Made by a program: the position numbers and the translations under genes. 64,000 nucleotides of DNA. It comes from JAAYDI01 sp052034005 (GTDB taxonomy: Bacteria; Planctomycetota; Planctomycetia; Pirellulales; Pirellulaceae). Shown one piece after another: positions 24,256 to 35,617 of this stretch. Below the pieces are notes generated by a model. That model saw nothing but the letters and a program-made list of their open reading frames with translations, ran no database searches and was not told the DNA's origin. The stretch is taken from the NCBI GenBank assembly GCA_052034005.1, contig JBPOJB010000037.1, positions 1 through 64,000 of the forward strand. Reading direction: 5' to 3'. The number at the start of each line of letters is the position of its first letter. Positions within the stretch are counted from its first letter, which is position 1.

Positions 24256-26412
24256 TCACGACTCCGCAAGAATGATGCGGGCGTCGGCGACCATCACTCC
24301 CTGGCCGCGCGGGTACACCAACAACGGGTTGATGTCCAACTCGTTGACTCGCGGATGCTCCGTTACGAACTGGCTCAACCGCAGCAGGCACTCGGCCACG
24401 GCCTCCAGGTCGGAGGGCGGCTCGCCGCGGACGCCCTCCAGCAGCTTCACCGCCCGGATATCCTGGGTCATCTCGCGGGCCACATTCTCGCGGATCGGCG
24501 CCAGCCGGAACGCCACGTCGCGAAACGTCTCGGTGTAGATGCCACCCAGCCCGAACATCAGGACCGGGCCGAACCGCTCGTCACGCGTGACACCCAGGAT
24601 CACCTCCTTGCCGCGCGCCAACATCCGCTCGATGATCACGCCCCAGATCTCCACGTCGTGGCCCATATGGCGGCGCGTGGACTCGAGCATCGCCGCGTAG
24701 GCGGCGCGGACCGCTTCGGCATCGGCCAGGTCCAGCTTCACGCCGCCCACCTCCGTCTTGTGGAGGATCTTCGGCCCCGCGATCTTCATCACGACGGGAT
24801 AGCCCATCCGCTCGGCGGCCGCCACCGCCTCGTCCGCCGTGGTGGCCAGCTGGAACTCGACCGTGGGGAACCCGTACGACTGGAGGGCCTCGAGCGCCTT
24901 GAGCTCGATCAGATGCCGCCGGCCGGCCGCCAGCTCCCGATCGAACAGGTCCTCGACCGCCTCCTTCTCCACCTCGAACTGGCGGTACCCCTGGACCGTG
25001 GATCGCACCCAGTGGCCGAACCGCGCCTTGGCCGCCAGAGCACGCATGGCGTTCTCCGGAAAGGCAAACGTCGGCACGTTGTACTTCTTCTGCAACAGCT
25101 CCACCCCCGCCGAGACGTCGACGAGCCCCATCAGGCAGGCCGCCATCGGCTTGTTGCAGAACTCCTTCGTCTCGCCAATGACGCGCGCAATCTCCGTCAC
25201 GTCGGTCATCGTCTGGGGCGTCACGATCACCAGCACCTGGTCGACTTGATCGTCCGCCGTCACCGCATCCAGCGCCGCGCGGTACCGATCGTGGCGCGCG
25301 TCTCCGATCACGTCCACCGGGTTCTTGATGCTGCCGACCATGGGCATCTGGAACTGCAGCGACTTCTTGGTGTAGTCCCGGAACTTGGCCAACTCCAGCC
25401 CGTGCCGGATGCAGGCGTCGGTGGCCATGATGCCGGGCCCGCCGGCGTTGGTGATGATGGCCGTGCGCTTGCCCGCCGGCAGGGCCGGATCCGAGAACAC
25501 CTCGGCCAGGTCGAACAGCTGGGCGACGCTCTCGACGCGGAAGACGCCCGACTGAGTCATCAGCGCGTTGTACAGCTCGTCGGAGCCCGCCAAGGAACCG
25601 GTGTGCGACGCGGCGGCCGCGGCGCCTTCGAGCGTGCGGCCGCTCTTGATGACCATGATCGGCTTGGGATGCGTCCCGTGCGTGATCTCGTGGGCCGCCT
25701 CCAGGAACCGCGGGCCGTTGCCTACGTCCTCCACGTACATCATGACCGCCCGCGTATTCGGGTCCGCGGCGATCGAACGCAGCAAGTCGACTTCGTCCAC
25801 GTCGCATTTGTTGCCGAAACTCACGAACTGCGAGAAACCGATCCCGCGCCCCTTCGCATAGTCCAGCAACGCCGCACACAAGGCCCCGCTCTGCGAGATC
25901 AGCCCGAGCGTGCCGTGCGGCGGGATGTCGCGACCAAACGTCGCGTTCATCGACACCTGCGGATCCGTGTTGATGATCCCCAGGCAGTTGGGGCCGAGGA
26001 TCGATATCTGGTGCTCGCGGGCAATCTCTCGCAGCCGGTTCTCGCGCGCCACCCCTTCCCCGCCGATCTCCTTGAAGCCGGCCGAAATCACCAGCACATG
26101 CCGCGAACCGAGTTCCGCGGCCTGCAGCAGCACGCCCTCCACATGCGGTGCCGGCACGACGGCCACCACCAGTTCCGCCGGGTCGGGCAACGACTGCAGG
26201 TTCGGGAAGCAGGGGATGCTCTGGATGCCCTTGGCGTTCGGGTTGACCGGGTAGATCACGCCCGTGTAGCCGCCGTAGATCAGGTTCCGCACCAGCGCGT
26301 GCCCGACCGAGCCCTCCTTGCGGGACGCGCCCACGACGGCAATCGAACGCGGACAGAAGAACTGAGTCAGGTCTCGTACCGGGGCGGTCGTCGAAGCAGA
26401 AGAGTCAGACAT
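24256..26412 (-). CDS. ADP-forming acyl-CoA (acetate-CoA) synthetase, fused alpha and beta subunits
   Basis: This protein of about 718 residues follows the order CoA-binding domain (SIAVVGASRKEGSVGHALVRN near residue 25), succinyl-CoA-synthetase-like domain with the phospho-His segment ASHTGSLAGSDE, and ATP-grasp domain near the C-terminus (PVVMKIAGPKILHKTEVGG). It converts acetyl-CoA plus ADP and phosphate to acetate plus ATP, or the reverse. Unlike Pat proteins it has no GNAT domain and keeps the active-site His, so it is probably catalytic. The ATG at 26412, with GAGGAA upstream, is preferred over an upstream extension rich in Pro and Thr. It lies between AcsA and the CoA-transferase-GNAT. 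Confidence 0.88.
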   Translation of the reverse strand: MSDSSASTTAPVRDLTQFFCPRSIAVVGASRKEGSVGHALVRNLIYGGYTGVIYPVNPNAKGIQSIPCFPNLQSLPDPAELVVAVVPAPHVEGVLLQAAELGSRHVLVISAGFKEIGGEGVARENRLREIAREHQISILGPNCLGIINTDPQVSMNATFGRDIPPHGTLGLISQSGALCAALLDYAKGRGIGFSQFVSFGNKCDVDEVDLLRSIAADPNTRAVMMYVEDVGNGPRFLEAAHEITHGTHPKPIMVIKSGRTLEGAAAAASHTGSLAGSDELYNALMTQSGVFRVESVAQLFDLAEVFSDPALPAGKRTAIITNAGGPGIMATDACIRHGLELAKFRDYTKKSLQFQMPMVGSIKNPVDVIGDARHDRYRAALDAVTADDQVDQVLVIVTPQTMTDVTEIARVIGETKEFCNKPMAACLMGLVDVSAGVELLQKKYNVPTFAFPENAMRALAAKARFGHWVRSTVQGYRQFEVEKEAVEDLFDRELAAGRRHLIELKALEALQSYGFPTVEFQLATTADEAVAAAERMGYPVVMKIAGPKILHKTEVGGVKLDLADAEAVRAAYAAMLESTRRHMGHDVEIWGVIIERMLARGKEVILGVTRDERFGPVLMFGLGGIYTETFRDVAFRLAPIRENVAREMTQDIRAVKLLEGVRGEPPSDLEAVAECLLRLSQFVTEHPRVNELDINPLLVYPRGQGVMVADARIILAES

Positions 26413-26703
26413 ACGGTTCCTCGTGGCTGGGGTGCATGCGGGACTAGCGGCCGCCGGCGGGGTGAGCGGCCCGGTCAGATGACACGTGCGCGGCGCAAGC
26501 CCTACCAGATTAATGCCCCGCGACGTTTTGTTCCAGGTGGCCCAGGGCACCGATCAGACTCTACTCTACCATATTCGGCGCCGGCGAGCCCGCCGACCGC
26601 GCGAACAAGGCCGCCCGGCGTGACAGGCGCGTCGCGCCGGGCGGTGTGTAACGACACGCGGCCGGGTCGCCCCGGAGCCCTGCCGGCTCCAGCGGGCACC
26701 ACG

Positions 26704-28668
<1,965 letters not shown>

Positions 28669-28840
28669 AGGTACCTCGCTCCTGAAAGTGCAGGACGTTG
28701 CTGCATTACGGTGAACAACTGATCGGGCTCGGACAGGGGTGGCCCGCCATTTCCCAAAAACCGATACGGTAGCGACCGATCTGGGCCGCGACAAGCAGGG
28801 GGCATCGGCGGCCGGCCGCCAGCCGGACACCGCCGGCAGA

Positions 28841-30274
28841 TCAGGTGGGCCCGGCCACCCGGACTGTATCGATCACCCGCATCGACCGCCATTTGCCCTG
28901 CATGAACCGCGCGCCATAGATCACACCCAGCAGGCAGATCCAGACGGTCACGAGCGTCCAGCAACCGTGCAGGCCGGCTCCCAGGAACTTCATGGCCACC
29001 CACGTCCCGACCGCCAGCAGGACCGCCATGATCCAGCTGGCGCCGAAGATGAACCGCGTGTCGCCCGCCCCCTTGATCGCGCTCATGAACACCATGTTCA
29101 TCGCGTCGAACAGGTTGTAGGCGGCCACATACCGCAGCAGGACCACGGCAATCGCCCGAACCTGGCCGTGACGCGTCGCGGTCTCGGCCGAGAAAAATCC
29201 GAACAGGAACAGGTCGGGAAGCAGCACGTACAGCGCCGAAACCACCGCCATGTACCAGATCCCCAACGCCAGGCCGATCCAGGTGCCGCGCGCCGCCAGG
29301 TCCGGCGCGTCGCGCCCCAGCTGCTGACCGACCAGAATCGAGACGGCCGTGGCCAGCCCGAACACGGGCATGAACGCCAGCGAACTGACGTTGAAGGCCA
29401 GATTCGTCGCCGCCAGCTGCTCCACGCCCAGGCTGCCGACCAGGAACACAAACACCGTGAAACCCGCCACCTCCAGCAACATCTGCAGGCCGGCCGGTCC
29501 GCCGAACTTGAGCAATCGGCGGCACAGCGGCCAGTGGAACGCCCAGTCCCAGGACCCGTACACGCGGCGGTTTCGCGCGCGGAGCAGCAGCAGCAGATAG
29601 ACCGCCAGCTTGACCGCCACGGCGACGCAGGTGGCCCAGGCCGCCCCGGCGATGCCGGCGGCCGGGAAGCCGGCATGCCCGAAGATCCACAGGTAGTCCA
29701 GGACGATGTTGACCACGACCGACACCATGTCCACCAGCATGACGATGCGGGTCTTCCCCTGGCCGCTGTAGAAGCAGGACAGCGCATTGGCGACCAGCAT
29801 CGCCGGTGTGCAGAGGCTCACGATCCAGAAGTAGACCACCTCCTGGGCACGCACCTGCTCCGCATGACCCGCCCAGGCGAAGATGGTATCGGCACACGCC
29901 ATCGGCAGCATCGCCAGCGGTGATGCTGCCAGGGCGATCCAAACGGCCTGCCAGACGATCGCGCCGATCCGCCGCAACTGACCGCTGCCGTAGTACTGCG
30001 AGACAAACGTGCTGGCGTACAGGCACACACCCAGGGGACAGCAGACCAGCGCCCACCACAACAGACCCGCCGGGAAACTGGCCGCCAGCGCGTCCTGCGA
30101 CCACCGCATCAGAAACATGCGGTCGATGAACGTCAGCAGCGTCCAGGACAGGCTCGAGAAGACCAGCGGCACGGCCAGCTGCAGCACCTCGCGACCACCG
30201 CACGGGCCCTGCCACCACCGGTATGCCGCGCGGACCGTCGCGTGCAGCTCGCATTGATCGATGGGCCGGTGCAT
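28841..30274 (-). CDS. MATE family multidrug/cation efflux protein
   Basis: The 477-residue protein has about twelve hydrophobic segments and two related halves. The N-half begins REVLQLAVPLVFSSLSWTLLTFIDRMFL, and the second half includes GPAGLQMLLEVAGFTVFVFLVG, both typical of NorM/DinF-like MATE transporters that exchange Na+ or H+ for organic cations. GLATAVSILVGQQLG is the conserved helix 8 region. The ATG at 30274 is chosen because the frame before it encodes Arg-rich non-membrane sequence. It sits downstream of a divergent region shared with the PIG-L gene. Confidence 0.88.
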   Translation of the reverse strand: MHRPIDQCELHATVRAAYRWWQGPCGGREVLQLAVPLVFSSLSWTLLTFIDRMFLMRWSQDALAASFPAGLLWWALVCCPLGVCLYASTFVSQYYGSGQLRRIGAIVWQAVWIALAASPLAMLPMACADTIFAWAGHAEQVRAQEVVYFWIVSLCTPAMLVANALSCFYSGQGKTRIVMLVDMVSVVVNIVLDYLWIFGHAGFPAAGIAGAAWATCVAVAVKLAVYLLLLLRARNRRVYGSWDWAFHWPLCRRLLKFGGPAGLQMLLEVAGFTVFVFLVGSLGVEQLAATNLAFNVSSLAFMPVFGLATAVSILVGQQLGRDAPDLAARGTWIGLALGIWYMAVVSALYVLLPDLFLFGFFSAETATRHGQVRAIAVVLLRYVAAYNLFDAMNMVFMSAIKGAGDTRFIFGASWIMAVLLAVGTWVAMKFLGAGLHGCWTLVTVWICLLGVIYGARFMQGKWRSMRVIDTVRVAGPT

Positions 30275-30468
30275 GCGTCTGTTCCGAACCCGCTGGAGGA
30301 TGGGCGGGCTTGCTGGTCGAGGTTGCCTGCCGGGCAGTCGCCCCGATGTCTGTCCGAGTTCCGGGCGAGTCCCCGGGTCGCCGGTCGCATGATACCTGCG
30401 CCGCGACCGGGCGGCGACCCGCCTGAGACCTGCGCCTCGGGTACGCGGTCCACCGCTCGCCACGCTGG

Positions 30469-30497
30469 TTCGCTCCCCGCGCAGGACCGGCTATAAT
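30469..30497 (+). promoter_or_regulatory. Putative promoter of the PIG-L deacetylase gene
   Basis: A perfect TATAAT at 30492-30497 is preceded, 17 bases upstream, by the weak -35 TTCGCT at 30469-30474. Transcription would start near 30503, about 70 bases before the ATG at 30573. Confidence 0.45.
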
Positions 30498-30572
30498 TCG
30501 CGTATCCGGGAGCGGCAGGAGCGGTTGGTCGTCCGTCCGGCTGGAAGTGCGGTTCCGCACAGGAGTCACCAC

Positions 30573-31382
30573 ATGGCGGCTGAGAACAAGACCGTGTTGG
30601 CAGTCGGCGCGCATCCGGACGACATCGAGTTCGGCATGGCCGGCACGCTCGTGTTGCTGGCCCAGGCCGGCTTCGAACCGCACATGATGAACGTCTCGCG
30701 CAGCAACCTCGACAGCAATGAGTTGACCGAGGAGGAGATCACGCGGATCCGGCGGCAGGAGGCCGAGAATTCAGCCCGCGTCATTCAGGCCGTCTACCAT
30801 CCGCCGATCGCCGACGACCTGATGATCTTCTATGAGAACAGCCTGCTGCGCCGCATGACGGCGGTGGTGCGCGAGATCCGGCCCACGATCGTGCTGCTCC
30901 CGTCGCTCAACGACTACATGGAGGACCACACGAACACGGCGCGCCTGGTGGTCACGGCCTGTTTCAGCCGTGCGATGCGGCACTACACGAGCATCCCGCC
31001 CCGCGAGCCCACGGCCCAGGACGTCTATCTCTACCACGCCCAACCGCACACGAACCGCGACGGCATGCGGACACTGGTCGTCCCCGACCTGTTCGTCGAC
31101 ATCTCCAGCGTCATGGACACGAAGCTCCGGATGCTGGCGTGCCACGAGAGCCAGCGGCAATGGCTGGACGAAACGCAGGGCCTGGACGACTATCTGGAGA
31201 CGATGCGGCGGTGCGGCCTCGAGGTGGCGCGCATGCGGCCCGGATGCGCGTGGCAATATGCGGAAGGGTTCCGCCAGCACCGGCACGTCGGCTTCTCGGC
31301 GCGCGACGGCAATCCCCTGGCCGATGCGCTGGGCGACAAAGTCCACTGCGCGCAGCCGCGGGGCGAGCCGTCGGCGCTGTAG
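30573..31382 (+). CDS. PIG-L/LmbE family N-deacetylase
   Basis: This 269-residue zinc-dependent deacetylase has the defining AHPDD motif (AVGAHPDDIEFGMAGT near residue 9) and PSLNDYMEDHTNTARLV, whose His completes the metal site. Relatives remove acetyl groups from N-acetylglucosaminyl lipids, mycothiol or bacillithiol precursors, or antibiotics; the substrate here is unknown. AGGAG lies eight bases before the ATG. It is convergent with a zinc alcohol dehydrogenase, with four bases between the stop codons. Confidence 0.87.
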   Translation: MAAENKTVLAVGAHPDDIEFGMAGTLVLLAQAGFEPHMMNVSRSNLDSNELTEEEITRIRRQEAENSARVIQAVYHPPIADDLMIFYENSLLRRMTAVVREIRPTIVLLPSLNDYMEDHTNTARLVVTACFSRAMRHYTSIPPREPTAQDVYLYHAQPHTNRDGMRTLVVPDLFVDISSVMDTKLRMLACHESQRQWLDETQGLDDYLETMRRCGLEVARMRPGCAWQYAEGFRQHRHVGFSARDGNPLADALGDKVHCAQPRGEPSAL

Positions 31383-31386
31383 TCGC

Positions 31387-32421
31387 CTATCCGTGCGGGA
31401 CCATCACCGCCTTGATGATCGGCTCTCCGCCCTCGATGATGCTCTGCATCACGCCCCGCGCCTCTTCGAAGCCGAACGTGTGTGTGATCAGCGCACGGGC
31501 GTCGACGAGCCCGTCGCGCAGCAACCGGTTGGCAATCGGAAAGTTGATGGCCGGCTCGGCGAACGTTGGAATCAGCGAGATCTTCCGGAAGATCAGGTCA
31601 TTGATATCGATCTCCACCTTGCTCCGGCCGCCGAAGTCCAGCCCGTAGAAGGTGATGATCCCGCCGAACTTGATGATGCTCAACGCGTCCGCCAGGCTCT
31701 CGGGCGGCGAGGATACGATCACCCGGTCGACGCCCTCGGGGAATTTGCGCTTCACTTCCGCCTGCAGATCGTGCCGGCCCGCTTCGAACACGTCGTCGCA
31801 ACCGAACTGCTGAGCGGCCGCCAGGCGGGCGCGTTCGCGCGGCGTGTCCGCCGCCAGGCCGGTGATGGCCACATAACCCGCGCCGTAAAGCCGGGCGACG
31901 CGCGCGGACATCAGGCCCAAAGGGCCGGGGCCCAGCACCACGACACTGCCCCCCAGCGGAATCTGCGCGTTGATGACGGAGGTGAGCGACACGGCCAGCG
32001 GTTCGGTCAAGCAGGCGGAGACATGGTCCAGGCCCTCGTACTTGTCCAGGCTGTTGTAACGCACGCACAGGTACTGGCCCATGCCCGGTTGGCCGTCCAG
32101 GTCGAACATGGTGCGGCAGAACTGCGGCTGACCGCTCTTGCAACTGGCACAGACGCCGCACATCGTGCAGTCTTCGACGAGCACCGTGTCGCCCGGCTGG
32201 ACGTGCGTCACCTGCTCGCCCACCTCCAACACGTCCGCCGAAATCTCGTGCCCCAACGGCATCGGCTCGTCCGGCCAGTCCCGCACGAAGTTGATGTCCG
32301 TCCCGCAGACGCCACACGCCCGGACCTTCACCAACACGTGGTTTGGGCCCGGCGGCCCAACGTCCCGCACACGCTCCTGGATGTCCAGGTACTTCTTGCC
32401 GTACAGCCCGCGGCTCTGCAT
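31387..32421 (-). CDS. Zinc-dependent medium-chain alcohol/polyol dehydrogenase
   Basis: This 344-residue enzyme of the sorbitol/threonine dehydrogenase type has the catalytic zinc motifs CGVCGTD and PLGHE near residues 36-58. The structural zinc site is DCTMCGVCASCKSGQPQFC near 85-103. The nucleotide-binding GPGPLGLMS lies near 163. It probably oxidises a polyol or sugar alcohol with NAD(P). A DegT aminotransferase gene is 24 bases upstream on the same strand, so a shared role in sugar or aminosugar metabolism is likely, but the substrate cannot be told. Confidence 0.88.
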   Translation of the reverse strand: MQSRGLYGKKYLDIQERVRDVGPPGPNHVLVKVRACGVCGTDINFVRDWPDEPMPLGHEISADVLEVGEQVTHVQPGDTVLVEDCTMCGVCASCKSGQPQFCRTMFDLDGQPGMGQYLCVRYNSLDKYEGLDHVSACLTEPLAVSLTSVINAQIPLGGSVVVLGPGPLGLMSARVARLYGAGYVAITGLAADTPRERARLAAAQQFGCDDVFEAGRHDLQAEVKRKFPEGVDRVIVSSPPESLADALSIIKFGGIITFYGLDFGGRSKVEIDINDLIFRKISLIPTFAEPAINFPIANRLLRDGLVDARALITHTFGFEEARGVMQSIIEGGEPIIKAVMVPHG

Positions 32422-32445
32422 CGCCCTGTCCTCCCGCGTGATGGC

Positions 32446-33774
32446 TCACCCCACCCCGTACAGGCGGCCGTCGAATCCCGGTTTGATGTCCTCGTCGGCG
32501 TGGTCCATCGCCTGGCCCAGGTTGTCAAACACCTTGTGGAACGCCGCGACGACCCGTTCGTTCAGCGCCAGGTCGTTCGGCGGGTGGATGGAGTGGACGT
32601 TGGTGTAGGTATCGCACAGCATCTGCGCCACCGGGAAATCCCGCGGGTCGTAACGGTACGAGACGCCCTGCGCCTCGTTGATGGCCCACGGATACCGTTT
32701 GCCGACGCCGATCATGCTCTGGAATACGTCCTGGGCCGGCACCGGCATCGTCTGCCACTGCCCGACCAGGACCCCTTCCTGGAACAACGCCTTCTCGACC
32801 GCCACGCGGAACCGGCGCGGGTCGGCATCGACCCCGGCCGCCTGGGGATCGAATCGTACCGCGTAGAACCAGTACACATGCTTGCAGTCCGGCGGGCAGA
32901 CGGGCGGGATCACGCCCGGGATCCGGCCCAGCTCGCCCGTCAGGTACTCGGCGTTCCGAATCCGGATGTCGTTCCACTGGTTGAGATGCTTCAGTTGTCC
33001 TCGGGCCAGCGCGGCCGGCAGTTCCTGGTTGCGGTACATGTAACCGAGGATCGAAGCGTTATACTTCTGGCGGCACGTCGTCTCGTCGCACTCGTCGCCG
33101 AAGTAGCGGACCAGATCGCCCTTCTTGAGCACATCCTCGTCGTTGGTGACGAACAGGCCCCCTTCGCCGCCGCACAGGTTCTTGAGGTTGTTCAAGCTGA
33201 ACGCGCCGGCCACGCCGATCGTCCCGCACATCCGGCCCTTGTACATCGCGCCGTGCGCCTGGCAGGCGTCTTCGATGATCGCCAGGTCGTGCCGGCGCGC
33301 GATCGCCAGGATCGGATCCATGTCCGCCGGACAGCCCTGGATGTGGACCGGGATGATGGCTTTGGTGCGGGGTGTGATCGCGGCCTCGATGCCGGCCGGA
33401 TCCATCGTGTAGGTGGCCGGGTCGATGTCGACGAACACCGGGATCGCCAGCTGATGCATGACACACGAGGCGGTGGCCAGGAACGTGTACGAGGGCACCA
33501 GCACTTCGTCGCCCGGGCCGACGCCGACGGCGGCCAAGGCCATGTGCAGCGCCGCCGTGCCGCTGCCCGTGGTCAGGCAGTGCTTGGCCCCCGTGAACTC
33601 CCGCCATTCCCGCTCCAGCGCGGTGACCTGCGGGGCCGTCCCGCCCGCCACGATCCCGCTGTCCAGCACCGACTTGATATACTGGCGATCGTCCTCCGTG
33701 ATGACCGGCCAGTTCTGGTAGTCGGCGCGCTTCAGAATCGGAGTACCGCCATCGATTGCCAGTCGCTCGGCCAT
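32446..33774 (-). CDS. DegT/DnrJ/EryC1/StrS family PLP-dependent aminotransferase
   Basis: This 442-residue enzyme has a TTGSGTAALHMAL cofactor-binding helix, IIEDACQAHGA with the Asp that contacts the pyridine N, and FSLNNLKNLCGGEGG, whose Lys forms the Schiff base with PLP. Family members transaminate keto-sugars to aminosugars, often on nucleotide sugars, or act on free sugars such as scyllo-inosose. The ATG at 33774, with GGAG eight bases upstream, is preferred over a Cys/Ser-rich upstream extension. It is followed by a polyol dehydrogenase, which resembles pairs in aminocyclitol or aminosugar pathways. Confidence 0.9.
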   Translation of the reverse strand: MAERLAIDGGTPILKRADYQNWPVITEDDRQYIKSVLDSGIVAGGTAPQVTALEREWREFTGAKHCLTTGSGTAALHMALAAVGVGPGDEVLVPSYTFLATASCVMHQLAIPVFVDIDPATYTMDPAGIEAAITPRTKAIIPVHIQGCPADMDPILAIARRHDLAIIEDACQAHGAMYKGRMCGTIGVAGAFSLNNLKNLCGGEGGLFVTNDEDVLKKGDLVRYFGDECDETTCRQKYNASILGYMYRNQELPAALARGQLKHLNQWNDIRIRNAEYLTGELGRIPGVIPPVCPPDCKHVYWFYAVRFDPQAAGVDADPRRFRVAVEKALFQEGVLVGQWQTMPVPAQDVFQSMIGVGKRYPWAINEAQGVSYRYDPRDFPVAQMLCDTYTNVHSIHPPNDLALNERVVAAFHKVFDNLGQAMDHADEDIKPGFDGRLYGVG

Positions 33775-33899
33775 GAGGAGTCTCCTTGTGCATGGGCACG
33801 CCGAGTGTACCAATTGGTGCAGCGCGATACAAGCAACCGTCCGGCGCGCGGCGGCCGCACCAGGACGCGGACTCGTCGAGCTCTGAAAAGGTGACAGGC

Positions 33900-34715
33900 A
33901 TGCCGAAACCAACCAACAAGCCGCTGCTGGTGGTGCTCATCTCAGGCGCGACCGGCCGCACGGCCAAGCAAGTGATCAATGCCGCGCTGGCCCAGTTCGA
34001 CCGGCCTGACGTCCGGCTGATCGAGCGGAACACGGTGCAGACCGCGGCCGCGGCGCGCCAGATCGTTCAGGAACTGGACAGCCAGTACGCGGTGATCTGC
34101 CATTCGCTGGTGTCGCCCGCCGTGCGCGACGCGCTCGTGGAGGAGGCGAAACGGCGCTTGATCCCGGTGGTCGACATCCTGGGCGGCGTGCTGGCCGTCC
34201 TGGGCGACCAACTGGGCGTCGCACCGCACGGGAAGCCGGGGCTGTCCTACAAACTGCACAAGGAGTATTTCGATCGCATCGATGCGGTCAGCTACACGCT
34301 GGGCCACGATGACGGTGCGGGGCTCAGCACGCTCGGCCAAGCCGATGTCGTGCTGGTCGGCGTGTCCCGGGTCTCCAAGAGCGTGACCTGTTTCTACCTG
34401 GCCTATCGCGGAGTGCGGGCCGCCAACGTGCCGCTCATCGCGGGCCTGTCCCCGCCCGAGGAGCTGCTGGCTGTGCCCCGCCACAAGGTCATCGGCCTGA
34501 CGCTCACGCCCCAACGGCTGCAAAGCGTGCGGGAAGCGCGCCGGCACCGACTGGGCGACAACCAGATCGACTATTACGTCGGACCGCGGGAGATCGGCGC
34601 CGAATTGCGCTATGCGTTGCGACTCATGAGACAGCACCGGTGGCACTGCCTGGACGTGTCCTACATGGCGGTCGAGGAGGTCGCCATGCAGGTGCTGCAA
34701 CGCATCGGCAAATAA
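33900..34715 (+). CDS. Phosphoenolpyruvate synthase regulatory protein (DUF299 bifunctional kinase/phosphorylase)
   Basis: This 271-residue protein has the family hallmarks: SGATGRTAK near the start, and the P-loop-like GVSRVSKSVTCFYLAYRG near residue 155. It switches PEP synthase or pyruvate phosphate dikinase by ADP-dependent phosphorylation of a Thr and reverses this with phosphate. The target enzyme is not in the window. AGGTGA lies seven bases before the ATG at 33900. It is divergent from the DegT gene, and its stop is only three bases from the convergent rpsI stop. Confidence 0.85.
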   Translation: MPKPTNKPLLVVLISGATGRTAKQVINAALAQFDRPDVRLIERNTVQTAAAARQIVQELDSQYAVICHSLVSPAVRDALVEEAKRRLIPVVDILGGVLAVLGDQLGVAPHGKPGLSYKLHKEYFDRIDAVSYTLGHDDGAGLSTLGQADVVLVGVSRVSKSVTCFYLAYRGVRAANVPLIAGLSPPEELLAVPRHKVIGLTLTPQRLQSVREARRHRLGDNQIDYYVGPREIGAELRYALRLMRQHRWHCLDVSYMAVEEVAMQVLQRIGK

Positions 34716-34718
34716 GCC

Positions 34719-35132
34719 TCAACGCTTGGAGAACTGCGTGCCCCGGCGCGCGCCGCGCAAGCCGTACTTCTTGCGCTCTTTCATGCGCGAGTCGCGGGTC
34801 AACGCGCCCCCGTCGCGCAACGGCTGGAAAGTCGCCATGTCGTAGCTGACCAAGGCCCGGGCAATCCCCATCTTGCAGGCGCCCGCCTGGCCGGTCGTCC
34901 CGCCGCCGCGCACCGTAATGATGACGTCCACGCTCTTCGCGCAACCGGCCAACTCCAACGTGTCGGTCACCTGGCGGCGGTCCTGCTCGATCGAGAAGTA
35001 GTCTTCCAGCGGACGCTTGTTGATCAGGATCTGGCCGCTGCCCGGACGGACCCGCACCCGCGCGACCGACGACTTGCGACGCCCTGTGCCCAACGCGTCC
35101 CCGTTAATCTTGTCTTTCTTGACTGCTACCAT
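34719..35132 (-). CDS. rpsI: Small ribosomal subunit protein uS9
   Basis: This 137-residue protein has the uS9 pattern: GTGRRKSSVARVRVRPGSGQI, INKRPLEDYF, then GGGTTGQAGACKMGIARAL. The C-terminal basic tail DSRMKERKKYGLRGARRGTQFSKR-type segment places Lys-Arg at the ribosomal P site. It follows rplM, the usual partner, with a 29-base gap. Confidence 0.96.
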   Translation of the reverse strand: MVAVKKDKINGDALGTGRRKSSVARVRVRPGSGQILINKRPLEDYFSIEQDRRQVTDTLELAGCAKSVDVIITVRGGGTTGQAGACKMGIARALVSYDMATFQPLRDGGALTRDSRMKERKKYGLRGARRGTQFSKR

Positions 35133-35161
35133 AGGTCTCGGCGTTCCCGCGCGAATAGGGT

Positions 35162-35617
35162 CTACTGGTTCTGGAACCGATTGCCCAACTCGATAGGCTG
35201 CGGCTGTTGGGCCTGATGATCATGGGACGGGCCGACGTAGATCTTGAGCTTGGACAGCATCTTCCGCGCCAGCTTGTTCTTGGGCAGCATGCGGCGCACC
35301 GCGTCTCGCAGCAACGCCTCCGGCTCGCGGCCGTGCCGCTGCGCGGCGGTCTCCGATCGCAACCCCGGATAGCCGGTGTACCATGTGTACACCTTGTTCG
35401 CCCATTTGCTGCCCGTCAGGACGATCTTCTCCACGTTGGTTACGATCACGAAATCGCCGGTGTCCACGTGCGGCGTGTAGGTCGGCCGATGCTTGCCCAT
35501 CAGGATCATCGCGATGTCCGAGGCCAGGCGGCCCAACACCTTCCCGTCGGCGTCCACCACCCACCACTTCTGCTCGACTTCGCCCGGTTTGGCCATGTAT
35601 GTCTTCGTGCCAACCAA
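35162..35617 (-). CDS. rplM: Large ribosomal subunit protein uL13
   Basis: This 151-residue protein shows uL13 motifs: KWWVVDADGKVLGRLAS, GDFVIVTNVEKI, YPGLRSETAAQRHGREPE and AVRRMLPKNKLARKMLSKL. The start is a TTG at 35617. GGGAGG stands eight bases before it, and the resulting TKTYMAKPGEVEQ matches the usual N-terminus, while the ATG at 35596 has no ribosome site. A longer C-terminal tail rich in Gln and Pro follows the core. It heads the rplM-rpsI operon. Confidence 0.95.
   Translation of the reverse strand: MVGTKTYMAKPGEVEQKWWVVDADGKVLGRLASDIAMILMGKHRPTYTPHVDTGDFVIVTNVEKIVLTGSKWANKVYTWYTGYPGLRSETAAQRHGREPEALLRDAVRRMLPKNKLARKMLSKLKIYVGPSHDHQAQQPQPIELGNRFQNQ

Noticed and set aside
30970..33894. 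Rightward open frame of about 970 codons
   Set aside because: It is antisense to the zinc dehydrogenase and DegT genes and in a different frame from the PIG-L gene. No domain is seen.
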